Assembly (NCBI GenBank): GCA_949316235.1
Contig: OX438743.1
Coordinates: 32,333,242 to 32,397,241 of the forward strand
Reading direction: 5' to 3'
Source: Oegoconia quadripuncta
Lineage: Eukaryota; Arthropoda; Insecta; Lepidoptera; Autostichidae
DNA length: 64,000 nucleotides
The notes under the pieces were generated by a model. That model was not told the origin of the DNA and did no database searches. It saw only the letters and a list, made by a program, of their open reading frames with translations. Below are positions 36,601-47,600 of this stretch, in pieces; the stretch's first letter is position 1; each line of letters starts with the position of its first letter. The translations under genes and the position numbers were made by a program.

Positions 36601-37520
36601 TTGCCATGCGGTTTTGGGTTCGCTCCGCGAGGAGTTGCTAATTTAGCTGCTGTCATCGTCCAAGAGGGTATGATATGGGGATAGATGCTACCTGACATAT
36701 CCAAAATGGACGTGCCATTAGATAAATCGAGTACTTTACTTTCGTCAAATCGACTTTCAGTGAAGTGAATAATTACGGGCATCTAGCTTTATCATTACGT
36801 TTATTGTCCCCAGTCGCAAGGTAAGCGTCGCAGTAGCAGCCGTCGGTCCCTTAGCGTGACGCGATCCACAACTACATCGCAGGAGGACAACCATGTACCC
36901 CGAGATCCATTGATGGAGACCACGCTACTGACCACCTATACCGACTTCAAGGTAGGTTTCTGATGACATTGATTTTGCAGTACAAAGTTTTGTCGAATGT
37001 ATTTATTTCATTAAAGTCTATTAATTTTGTTTTGTGACTGACCCATTTTTCTTTTAAAGTTTATTAGTAATATTTTTCATTTCTGTTATAGGACCGTATC
37101 AACGAGAAGCAAATTAGTCGCAGTTCAATGGTCAACGGAAGAGAAGTTTTGATACCAGCCCTCAAAATCTGCCAACCAATAGAAGAGAAAAACACTCCAG
37201 CCAACACCCCCAAAAAAACTCCTCGAAAACAAGCTCCAATGACCCCTAAGATTGGCAAGGAAAACTATCAGCACATAAATATGGCAATGACACCTAAGAC
37301 TAATCTTATGTATACGCCAAATCGTCTCACTCGATCTGCTATCAAGTTAAACAATGATGGGTTTGCTACCCCTCGCGCCCCTCTCAGTGCCAATAAGGGA
37401 CTTTTACAGAGACAGAACACAGTAGCTGTGCTGGCTGTTAATACGCCTCCGAATAACGTCAGCCGGTCAAAATCACAAACACATCTTCTAAGGGCTAAAA
37501 ATTTACCGCCGCTTATTTGA
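18472..37520 (+). CDS. PRC1: PRC1/MAP65/Ase1 family microtubule bundler (fascetto orthologue), 13 exons
   Basis: Coding exons: 18472-18671, 19245-19365, 20384-20613, 20903-21051, 21366-21533, 22659-22831, 28015-28162, 29024-29152, 32514-32650, 33294-33407, 35501-35642, 36814-36951, 37092-37520. All junctions are GT..AG and keep one frame, giving about 759 residues plus a few unresolved N-terminal codons. The first five exons encode the coiled-coil rod. 22659-29152 encode the spectrin-like microtubule-binding domain, with the family signature RYHNRGGQLLREEKER at 28104-28143 and a TVDGKPL...EWE block in the next exon. The rest is a basic, Ser/Thr-Pro-rich tail with a KEN motif (GKEN, 37255-37266). 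Known family role: cross-linking antiparallel microtubules in the anaphase midzone for cytokinesis. Longer than vertebrate PRC1 (about 620) because of the tail. The 5-prime start is not settled. Confidence 0.92.
19485..19560 (+). repeat. 5S-rRNA-like SINE head in PRC1 intron, copy 2
   Basis: CGATCAGCAAAGTTAAGCAA then a GTCAGACCTTGGAT block at 19488-19535 parallels the 5S-like heads at 14285-14343 and 47160-47213 and is the closest of the three to 5S rRNA (CGATCA..GAAGTTAAGCAA). Only the head is evident. Confidence 0.6.
21534..22658. repeat. PRC1 intron with CA-rich tract and SINE family A pieces
   Basis: 21720-21765 is a (CACA)-rich run. 22298-22335 has a tRNA-like head (GACCGCTTGGTGTAGTGGG) on the plus strand. 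22575-22640 holds family A body sequence on the minus strand (CCAGATGGTTGATATACTAC), ending about 20 bases from the next exon at 22659. Confidence 0.5.
23690..23805 (+). repeat. LINE-type 3-prime tail ending (GAT)n inside the DDE transposon
   Basis: GGGGGGCCCATGTCCAGCAG then GCTGATGATGATGAGTGA is the characteristic tail of lepidopteran non-LTR elements and dependent SINEs. It lies between the transposon left arm and the transposase stop. Confidence 0.6.
23918..27040 (-). CDS. Spliced DDE_Tnp_4-type transposase with duplicated zinc-finger exons and C-terminal SWIM finger
   Basis: Main exon 25795-23918 (625 codons, open). Second exon 26340-26119 (74 codons, both splice sites canonical). First exon from ATG at 27040 to 26914. 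Counting from the Met at 25648, a helix-turn-helix-like segment lies at about 145-160; catalytic Asp208 (AILDGTYLYVEKS), Asp294 (FILDRGFRDA) and Glu343 (VVEAINGRFKR) form the DDE triad. Near residue 540 a CSCLHGRRTLGSCTH segment is a CxCx(n)CxH SWIM finger. The second exon and the 5-prime part of the third repeat a module: SRSICxSCW, a Cys pair, then a LRRRRTHILNE/SRRD helix in the first two exons. The fold belongs to PIF/Harbinger or ISL2EU-like transposases; which of these is unresolved. Exon 1 appears frameshifted, so this copy may be inactive. Confidence 0.85.
26119..26340 (-). CDS. Transposase exon 2: duplicated zinc-finger module
   Basis: Translates from an acceptor after AACGTTTCAG to a donor GAG|GTAAGT without stops. 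Order: TRCICHSCW, a linker, NCVSCGHSLRRRRTHILNES, then SRRDIVEVILNTFEPPQE. The N-terminal half matches the start of exon 3 (SRSICQSCWYRID) and the C-terminal half matches exon 1 (RRRHVLNERLLQSRRDFVE). It therefore looks like a tandem exon duplication. Confidence 0.8.
29735..29960 (+). repeat. tRNA-derived SINE (family B), decayed
   Basis: TTGTAGTGGGTAGTTGGAAT followed by CCCACTAGGGGTTAATGTTT and GATGGATACC is a compressed head and body of family B in a PRC1 intron (29153-32513). The rest of that intron up to 30900 shows nothing recognisable. Confidence 0.45.
30951..31180. mobile_element. Fold-back MITE with CGCAGTCTCGACATAGATAGC termini
   Basis: The left terminus at 30951-30971 is the exact complement of 31160-31180. 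Pairing continues inward through ACCGATTTCGGT (30973-30984) and CCGAAATCGGTGG (31138-31150), and through CTCCTAACGATCTTATT against AATAATATTGTTAGGAC. About 230 bp, no coding capacity, in a PRC1 intron. Confidence 0.75.
31355..32245. repeat. AT-rich fold-back region
   Basis: A near-perfect inverted pair lies at 32085-32116 and 32181-32209 (CTCTAAAACTTAAATT... against its complement), and weaker outer similarity joins 31360-31380 (TGGTGCCGATTCTGGC) to 32212-32235. It is either one larger element or two overlapping ones. Confidence 0.4.
33475..33670 (-). repeat. SINE family C fragment
   Basis: CCTGATGTTCAGGGGAAGATGAAG, then GGGGACTGGCTACATCAGCT and AGCTGGAACACAAGAATGCT parallel the family C body. 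It lies just after a PRC1 donor at 33407. Confidence 0.55.
34370..34630 (+). repeat. tRNA-derived SINE (family B)
   Basis: Has GACTGATTGGTGTCGAACGT, B box GTGGCGGGTTCGAATTCCAC (34401-34421), then TGTGTGATGAATACGAAT. The body reaches TTCCCAGACTGGGCAAAG near 34575. Confidence 0.6.
34672..35500. other. PRC1 intron with TG-rich tract and a 20-bp inverted pair
   Basis: 34740-34835 is a TG-rich run. CGTAAGGATTCACACA at 34219-34236 recurs inverted as TGTGTGAATCCTTACG at 35063-35078, possibly the termini of an 860-bp element. No coding signal apart from the exon at 35501. Confidence 0.4.
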
Positions 37521-37557
37521 TTTACTGTCCGTTCATGTACCGTTTTGTTATGACGCC

Positions 37558-37563
37558 AATAAA
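37558..37563 (+). promoter_or_regulatory. PRC1 polyadenylation signal AATAAA
   Basis: A canonical AATAAA begins 37 bases after the PRC1 stop codon and is followed by a T-rich stretch. It implies a very short 3-prime UTR; later AT-rich signals are also possible. Confidence 0.6.
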
Positions 37564-38415
37564 GTTTTAATAGACTGTGAATAGGTAGCGATTGTTAACT
37601 CGTAGAAATATATCATTATATGACTTATTGTTGGAATTATGTTATTAACAGCAATATAAGAACTTCTCGGTTTTTTCAATTACACGAAGACATCTGTATG
37701 ATGTGATGGATGATAGATGAACAGATTATGACATTCTCTAAATGTTATTCAATTTTGTGTATATTTGATTCTCTGCAATATTGTGTTTTAATTTTTAGTT
37801 TTCGTGAATAATTTTACCTAATGATTATTATTAATACTTTTAGAAATGTGATTCCATTTACGATTTTAATTATATGTAGTTTAATAAGTTGCTCTCAAGT
37901 TTTTGACTTTGAAGTGTAAGATTCTATAATAGGATATTAATATTGTGGAAATAGGTTTGATTGGAAACTCCTAAAAACAGGCCTTTAATACACCTGTTTT
38001 AATAACTTGGATCTGAACAATATGAATAAATTAGCAGTGCGGTATTATGAGCGACATTGTTTGATATGTGTATTTTCCAATACACTGTTTTCGATCATAT
38101 TAAAACAATTTTATAAGCACGTAGATCGTGGAGTGTCGTGTTTGGAGTATCGAGTATCCTTCGTTTTGTCTCAGATGTAATGGCGCAGCTTGTTCTATGA
38201 TACAATTATAGGTAGGTACTTAATTAAAATCAGTATTCAACTTTCATTCGATTATATTCACGCACGTTTGTGATCATAATTATTGCTTTATTGATATGCG
38301 TTGTGTTTTTACAGATATACATAATTTCATTACATTTCTTAATAATTTTAAAATGTAAATTATGATTGTAATATATTTGCATAGTTTTAAACAGTCTTTT
38401 ATTCGTTTACTCATC

Positions 38416-38621
38416 ATGGCCTATGAGATTGAATGGTCAGTGGGTCACGTCAATACTGAAAATAATTTATTGGTGATGTCGATATTTTTTGACTTCAATG
38501 TCGGTCCTCAAGGCAGGAGGTTTAGAAAGGCCGTCGATCAGGATCACAAAGATATCGAGGCTTTTTGGAACAAGGAGGAGACTGAGGGGTTGTTTTCGGA
38601 TGTTAATATTGGCAGTCTGAT
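38416..38621 (+). CDS. CFAP61: CFAP61 first recognised exon
   Basis: ATG at 38416 (TCATCATGG) opens a frame whose conserved part starts near GRRFRKAVDQDHKDIEAFW. The 5-prime 20-25 codons are not clearly conserved, and the frame is open further upstream to 38362, so the start is provisional. PRC1 ends only about 0.9 kb upstream. Confidence 0.65.
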
Positions 38622-41600
38622 GTAAGTCAACGTGAATCGGACAGTTATCCAATATTAATTAATTCTTACTGGAAATAATAGTTTTACGCTCTGGAAACCA
38701 ATGAGGGAGGTCTTAGGTCCAGCAATCGACGTCCTGTGGCTGTCATGATGATGATTTTGCTGACTCGCTACTTACCAGGAATTGGTGAGAGTGATAGCGT
38801 CATGAAATGTTCATAGCCTGCCATTTCCCAGCGATCTGTGATGTAAATAATTTTGTTGCTGCCCCAAGAAGGAGGGTAAATGTAGTATGTCTGTAACGTA
38901 TGGTGTATGTATGTTGATTTCTATTTTACCTATTGTAGACTAAAGGGGTTGATCGATTTTGGAGTGCAAGACGTCCAGAGTGTCCATAGGATACATTTTA
39001 TAGCAATTAATCTTACAAAATATGCTGTCAGGTTCTTTGGTTTTAAAATACATTTTGTGTTTTGGGATCTATTGTATAAGTTGCTTGAAGTAGATTATTG
39101 TTGGTACTTTTATGCCTTTTTTAGCGAGTTATCGACACTATCGATATGCATGATAAACGAGTACAAAGAAGTGACGGGATTCATTTCGTTGTGCGACCAT
39201 CCCAATGTGCCGAGCGTCGATCCTGCCAACTGGGAGATGTGGATGAGGAACATGTTTCAGTAAGTATCTGTTTTTATTACTGGTTGCTCCAAAGTGCGAC
39301 ATTTTCACTCTCGAATACAGTTAAAGATATTTAATCATTCATACTTACATAATATGTATCTATAACGTAAGTTATCTACGTATATGCAAGGTAAGCAAGG
39401 AGTAGGTATAAAATGATTATGTGTTTTATTATTATGTTTTCACTAAGCATGCTATTTTAACATTTTGTTTCACCACTCGCGGAAAAAATGTTTCAATGGA
39501 GGGCACCCATTAAAAATAATCCACCGTCCACACTGGTATGGCCGGCAGTGGGAACGTGAGAATATTTCTTATTTGCTGCAAAGTCTGTGGCTAACAGATG
39601 TGGAAGAGGCTTAAACCCACTAGACATATTCTTATACACAAATCCGCATTGGGACCGTGTGGTGGATTATGGCCCATGCTCTCTCGCGGTGAGAGGAGGC
39701 TGTGCCCCAACTGTGGGAGCGAGTAAGGCTGATGATCAGAAAGCCGCTGTTGTTATTTTGTAATTGAACACTTTTGTATTTTCAACTAAATTTTGATTTG
39801 TTCGTTGTTGCAGGAAGTATTATCTCTCGAGAAACACGTTGTTCATACATTTCTTGTGTTGCAAGGATTCCGTTGCAGAATTCTTTGTTGAAGAAGCCTT
39901 GATTAGTGTTTTTGTCAACGACATGTACTTAACGCAAATCGTTCTTATTGTACCTCCTTGTCGGACTGGTAAGACTCATGTACCTATGAATTATAATCAA
40001 CGGTATATTGCCACATTTCCTGCATGAAATTACACACAAAGAGAATTTACACTCTATATTAGAACTACGGGTAAACGAAGTTGCCCTTAGTACTCGGTGT
40101 AGTGTTATTCCTCTATGGTACTACCGATAGGACTACGGGCAATTTGATTTGCCGATTTTTGTGGTCCGATTGATAGAGCCACAGGCAAAAACAATTGCCC
40201 ATAGATCGACCAGTAGAACTCGGCGATCGGACCACGGGTATAAACGCAGATAATGCTGTACACGTGTCCGCATACTGGTTCTCAAGAATGTGATGTTTTT
40301 GCCATCGACTCGCTAAGAACAAGAATGGTACCTAGGTCTCCTCTATCGTTTCCTCATGCACAGTGGGTTAATGCTTGTCCTCAATCACACACACAGAAAT
40401 ATTTCTGTAATCACACCCAATATCACGTGATGATGTTACGAACAATGCTGCTTGAATAAGATCGGGATAACTAGTCCGTTTAACTATACCATACCACTAA
40501 TCGAACCGAGGCTAAACCTGTACCCCGTTGGGATGCGAACGTAAGACCTTAAATTTTATAACCCTTGAATGTGGTGGCGGTTCCTACCATCTGGCATCTC
40601 TATTGGCAGACCATTGCTAAACTTTCCCCTAGTTTAATCGAAAATAAAAAGAAAACCTCACTCAAACCGCACCATGGACTCCCAACGAGAAACGACGGAT
40701 GTTATGTGTTTGGCGGCATTGTTAATGTGTGTCTAATATTTATCCGGATGTATCTTAGTAATGCGTGGTGCGATTTGAGTGTGGTTTTCTTTTTATTTCC
40801 GGTTAATCTAGGGGAAAGGCTCTTAGCCATGCTTGATGAAAATCGTGTCAGCCGTTTCGAAGACAGTTTTATTATTTAACTTTGAACACAGTTGCTTTGT
40901 ACACCTACACACCTTTGAAAGAGTCTCGGGGGGTTTTCAAAATTTTAATTTATGACGGTTTATTTTCTTTATATCCTTGGTATAGCAAAGTCGCAAGCTG
41001 TACTAGGAGCGTGACAGGTGCGATAAACGTTTATGTCGCGCGAGGTAGTATTTGTCCTGCTCATTGGTTTGGACGAAATATACAACTATCCCACTCTAAC
41101 AAGCGCGTCGCGCGCGATAAACGTTTGTCGCGCGAGGTAGTATTTGTCTTGTTCATTGGTTTGGACGAAATATACAACTATCCCACACTAAAATGCGTGT
41201 CGCGCGCGACAAACGCTGTCATGCTAGCCTCCGTAGCATGACATCGTTGACCTCAAATAAAGGGATTACGCATACGTTGTCACGGAGGAATGCTTACCAC
41301 TCTTATCCTTCACACCAAAACGTAACGTGGGCATTTATACTTGATGGCAAAAAAAAAATAGAGAATGATATCCTCCCTATCGGCCTCATGACAAAGGTTT
41401 ACTACCTAGTAATAACAACTGTGCGTTATATTTCTCCAGATTGGATGACGAAGTACCAGACGTTCAGAAAGCGGAACTTCAGGAGGTATTACCCGAAAAC
41501 AGACGAATTCTATGAAAAAAATTTTCATATGCAAGTCGCTCGACGCAAAGAATTTTGTCCCAAAATGAAGATACGCCGTGCTGTGTATGTATCTTTGAAG

Positions 41601-44600
41601 AGTCAACAGTTGAAACCGCGTCCGGTTTACTACGATTAGTAACAAAGTACAGCAGTAAAGTATAGTAAATGCAACCTATAGTAAAATATTCACCTATTAT
41701 TTAATTCAGTGAAGAAGACAACGACGACATAGCCGAAATAATAGATAGTAAATGCCCCCACCTGAAGGATTTGTATGGAAATTACTACTTGAGCGAGATT
41801 ATCGGACGTCACCCGGAATCTAGCAGGCGGATTATTGTGGCGCAGGTATGTTTAGTCAAACTATAGATATAAGTATTGACAGGGAAATTATATGGATGAG
41901 CTATTTATTATAATTGATTTAATATGAATTTATATGTAACTTTAAATTGATATCATATTAATATTATTTAAATTTAATTTAAATGGAAACATAACTTACT
42001 TATTTGAAAATTTGCACGCCTCAGTAGGCAGATTTTGTAGGGACAGAGAGATTATACGAATTTATAACGTACCCAAAACCCAAGCAAATAAACATAATTT
42101 AATTTCAGATATTATTATAAATTATTTTTATTCTAAACACGCTGCCAAGCATCTCTCTTGGCAAACCAAAATCTATGTATTGAATAATATTTTTTATAAT
42201 TCCTATTCGTGGTCTTATTTAAGTTTAAGATAGACTGTTTATTAAACAGATTTGATATGTGCAATGTGAATTTATTCCACCGCCAATTAGATGTTCAGGA
42301 GTAAGGAGACTTTACATGTCTACATGTAGATCCTAATCTAACTAATGATAGGCAACGCACGGTATCGACAGAACTTTGTTGATCGTTTTGTAATTGGAGA
42401 ACGATCTTAAGAGAAGTCGGAGTTGTGAAGATACCCGTGATGCGCTTATGTTGTTTAAACAGGATTATTTCCGCATTTTCATCCATCATAAGTCCATTCT
42501 GAGAGTAGATATGCAATTCTTAGATGTCCAGTGGATTTGGCTGTTCATATCCTGAGCGAATAGTGAAACTGATTGCTGCGCCATCTAGCCCTTACCAAAA
42601 ATAAACTAAAACAAAACTTTTTTCAGCTTCAAGATAGAGCTGTAGCAGTAATGTGCCTGAACTCTGAGATCAACTACAAAAAACTTCAGAGCACTTACGA
42701 GCTGAACGCATTTCATGGGCTTACAAAAGTTACACCCCTCGAAAAGGAGCTTTACAAACGCCAAAATGTACTGCTTAAGACTTTTGGGTAAGTTTATACC
42801 AACGCTAAATATTGTACACGTAAAAAAAACCACGGACGAACGTGTTCATTATATTATTAAAATTCGCAGAGATCCAATAATGCGCGGTGAATGGAGTCCT
42901 TTCGATCCAGTGGTAAAGTTAGATATAATCCCAATGGAGGACGATGTAAGTACATTTACTTACTAATATACCAATTAGTTTACTTATATTATTGAGATTT
43001 TTTTTATGCACGACAGGTTAGCACTTGACCTCAACCACACCTGTTGTTAAGTGAAGATGAGGCCGAAGGTGGAAAGCGTACTGACCCAGAATCGTCATCT
43101 TATTTGGGGGGCTGGCTATCTTATCTCTGACAACCGGAATACAACAATGCTATAGATAAGATAGTGGTATTAAAATTATTTTAGACATTAAAATGCCCTA
43201 CCACCAACCAAAACGAGTACTAAACATGTACCCCACGACCTCCGATTCGTAAACCCTATATTGTTTACATTGCGCCACGGAGGCGGTTATACGGAGATGT
43301 CTTTATTCTTCTCGGCTAACAGGTGCCATCGAGTGAAAAAATAACCGGTCCAAACAAGACGAGTAAAGTCTATTTTCCTAAAGACTACCATACCAATGTG
43401 AACAGCATGGAACGACCACTATCCGAAGAGTGCAGCGTAGATAAGGTGTTCATTTCACCAACCGCCTCACTAATGGACTTCTCTGCCATGTGTTTGTTGG
43501 ATGACGACCCGTTCGATTACGAAATTATTAACATAGACAACAGCTTATTCCAAATTCCTGATGTTTCTTCTATTGATCTCTTGTAAGTATTCAGTTTGAT
43601 TATGAATTAAGAAATAAATATTTAGAAACAATCGCCTTTTCGGATGCCACAGGCTTTCCAAAAAGGCGGCAAGACTGAAGGGCCAAGCATAACTGCATCT
43701 CATCGTTATAGGCTTTGATAGGTGCGTATGTTTATTTTTTACTCCAAGAATTTATGCTAAAGAGCAAGATCGAAAGAAATGTGGCTATACGCAGAATAAC
43801 GTTGTCTCACTTTATCTTAAATGCAATTGCACATTGCATTTAAGATAAAGTGAGACAACGTTGCATAATTTATAAACTTATAAACTTATAGAGGTAAACT
43901 CACATACAAAAATTTATGATAATTTGGATTTAGATCCAGGAAATCGCAACGAAGAAGATCAAGGGCCGCCTCTCTCGCTCGAAATAAAAGAAGTAAGATT
44001 TTTTTTATTTCAACTTTAAACTACTTTGTAAATTCTGAGCAGGCGCCCGTTATGTACCACTCTCACCTATTTGTGCCCCGTTATTAACATTGCCCTCCGG
44101 AATATTCGTTTGAAGTTAAGCAATGGTGTCGATTCGGATATACACCAACTAAACTAAAACCAGTTTTAAAGTGGTACTCTCTCTTTCTCCCTGGAACAGT
44201 ACGATGCGACGGCATCACTCCAAAACTGGATTTAGTTTATTTGGTGTATATCCGAATCGGAAGTTGGACCTTTGGACTTTTAGGTGACCACTACTGCTAT
44301 TTTTATATGAGTGTTTCCGTGCTTCCTTCGGAGAGGACCATAAATTGTTGGTCCTAGTTGTTTTCAATTGAAGACAGTCGTTGGCCTACAGGGGTGGAAA
44401 TGGAATTAACGGGTTCGTGAATTTTGTGACAAAATTCACGAACCCGCTAATGCCTGCCTGAGTGTTGGAAAATGCCTCTCTTAGGAATGACTGTGATCCC
44501 AACAACCCAACAAACGTGACCTAAGTATATGTTTTGTGGAGTTAGGTACGGAACACTCTGGGCACTAGTTCTATATGCACTTGACCGTCTTTTAGACAGG

Positions 44601-47600
44601 GATGCTGAGTGGGCTGACAATAGAAAACAATAAACAGTGTAATGAATATAAAACAATGTTTTAGGGAGGAGTTCTGCTAAACCGAAAATGGAGGAGGCCA
44701 TGCCTACGTATAGTGGTGAACCAAATGCTTTCATCATCGAGTTGTATTGTCTTCGGGAAGATATAGATATAAGGTATATATACTAAAGGATGTAAGTTTA
44801 AAGTGTGCTCAGCTATACGCCCTTTACCAGGTTATCAAAAATCTATACTGTCGTGACTATCATGGTAATTTCGTTGCCTAATATTTTTTTCCGGCTCTAT
44901 ATGTTTACTAAGGCTATATTACATTATTAAAATAATTGATCTGATCGTACTGCACATGTAATCTTAATAATAGGTTAATAAATTACCCTTAATAAAATAT
45001 AAGTGTGTTTGTGGTTTACGACATGTAAAAACCTATACATCTTTTTTATGAGTGTCGTAAAGCCCGATCAAGCGCCGCATCAAGATCGCAGAGCTCCAAA
45101 AATCTGTGAGGCTATTAGGGCAATTTCTCTCAAGAATGGAATGTAAAAGTTACTATGGCAAAGGCCATACAAAGGCTTACCTATTTAGTTAACTTTTACA
45201 ATTGGTACAATTTTTACAGATGCGGTTTCGATCTACTGCAAGCAGCATTCGAATGCATGAAGAAATACGACTACTGCCTCATTCGTGTGCCGACTTCAGT
45301 GTCGTACTTCGGCTTGCTCCAACATTTTTGTGTGAGATTTTGCTACGCTTATTGTCATGTTATTGCACCCTCTAGTACATGACGCAGTCCCGTCGTGTTT
45401 ATCCACCTGAACGAGACGCCTGTAACACGCAAGAACGGGCCAAAAATAGGAAGAAACTATTCCAACATTTGTGTCTGTGACTATGAATGTTTATTGTCAT
45501 GTTACTACACTCTCCATTATCTGACGCAGTGCCCGTCGCGCTGATCGAGACGTGTGTATCAACGGGTAAAGAAGAGGAAGGATCTGCTTTAATACATTAC
45601 TCTGAGACTAACATGTTACACCGTTGTTACATGACGCTGTGTAACTGGTTAAAAACAGGAAGGACACTTTGATATTTTTATTTAAGATTTGGCTGTGTTA
45701 TTATCATGTTAATACACCCTCCATTATGTGACGTAGCACCCGGAGCATAGGTATGGCCATTTGATACTGATACGCGTCTACCATGAATGCGAAAGAAGTT
45801 ATCGGGTTAGCGAAAGACTGATTTTATAATAGCCACCGTTGACATGACTACTTTGATGTTCTTTATAAAAAGATAGCTTTCTCATATTCATCCAATTTGG
45901 CCATTTATTATTATTATTATTATTATTACAATTATTATTAAGGTAATAATAATTGTAATTTGGCCATACCAAGCGTAATTAAATGAATATTCGTATTGTT
46001 ACAGATTGTGCCTGCACAACCAAATATCTGCACAAAATATTCTCTCTACGTTGCACATAGAAACTCTGTTCTTGGGTACGTACTCCACTTACTTAATTCA
46101 ACTTTCTGTGAAATGATTTTTCCTTCTCCTAATTACTTTGAACAGAAGTAGCAAATTCAAACAACATCTCCATTAAATTCAAAAAGTACAACATGAGGTG
46201 CCAAAAGCGCGCGTGGAAAAGTATACTACATATAACTATTATAATACCTTTACAGGTAGGTTATATATACTCCTTTTACCCAGTGGTAACGTGGAAGAAA
46301 TTGTTTCCAGTGCCTGAGAAAGTCGCCATTATACCTACCAAATTTTCAAGTTCCATGTAATACTGTAACTACTGTTGGGGTACAATAAAGAATTATATTG
46401 TACTAATCCCTTTTTCTTATTTTTCTTATGTTTCTTATTGTTGTACAATAAAGAATATTTTGTTTGTTTGTATTTGTATTGTATGTACCTGGAGAGATTT
46501 CAGCACGTCAGTGAACATTTTTATTGCGACCTTGCGATAACTTAGATTAGTCAAAAGTTCTAAAACATCTTCCATTATCTTTTCAGAAAACTAAGAGTTC
46601 GTCCAGCAGAATTCTCAGATATCCCCCAGATATCAATGTTACTTCAAAACTTAGACGTAAAGGAGACGATATCAACAATAGAGAGCACTATAGTAAATAA
46701 AAAGCAGAACCATAGGGCTTTCATTATGATGTCTGGCGTCACTACAATTGGACTTGCAATCTTGGAGTACGTATACGCAAACTGTTTATATTTTCAGTAA
46801 AATATTCCGTAAGATAGATGCAGCATTTAGTTCTTTTTCCAGCCAACATACATACGTTAACTTTTAAGCATAATAAGATCTGTAAATTGTTATTTCATTA
46901 TGTGCGCGTCAGCAGACTTACACGTCTCCGTACTGTTGGGGTACAGCCTCCTGTCATTGGGAGAGGGTATGGGCCATACTCCACCACGTGGGCTCAGTGC
47001 GGATTGGTAGATTTGTGTCAGACTAGTCGCCACCTGACAGTGTATTTAAGCCGCCCCTATGGGCCACCGGCTTAATGACTGCCTTCATTGAAAACAGGCG
47101 GGGACCGACTATTTAACGTGCCCTGAAACACTTGTATTAAAATGCCACTGGTGGTCACCCATCCAAAGACTGACCGCGCCAGACATTGCATAACTTTGCT
47201 AATCGAAAACGAATAGTGAATGCGACTGCGCCGCGAGTGCTTGCATAATGTATTACAAATTTGAATTTCTCGAGACTGATTTGCTCGATAAATTCACCAA
47301 ATCCGTAATAGATTCGTCTGAACTATGATCGGTAGTGCTGAAAGGATACACTTGCGCTGTGAGTGACGGCACAGATTACTAATAAGTTACGTGACGGGCT
47401 TAAAAAAAATCAACCATCTGGTATCCATAATACAAGCCTAGTTGCTTAGTGTGGAACTAGATGGCGCTGTGTGTATGTGCAAAGATATTTATTTATTTTC
47501 TTACAGGCCACCAGAACAGATAGATTTCATACGGGCCAAGTTCACAATAGACCTGCACCATCAACACCAATACCATGTGACCGGTCACGGAATAGACAGC

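Noticed and set aside
41193..41639. 148-codon plus-strand frame as a separate gene
   Set aside because: Its right part is the CFAP61 exon 41440-41584 read through both splice sites; the left part is repeat.
47090..47213. 5S rRNA gene candidate
   Set aside because: Only the middle of 5S is similar and it continues into a retroelement body with a LINE tail.
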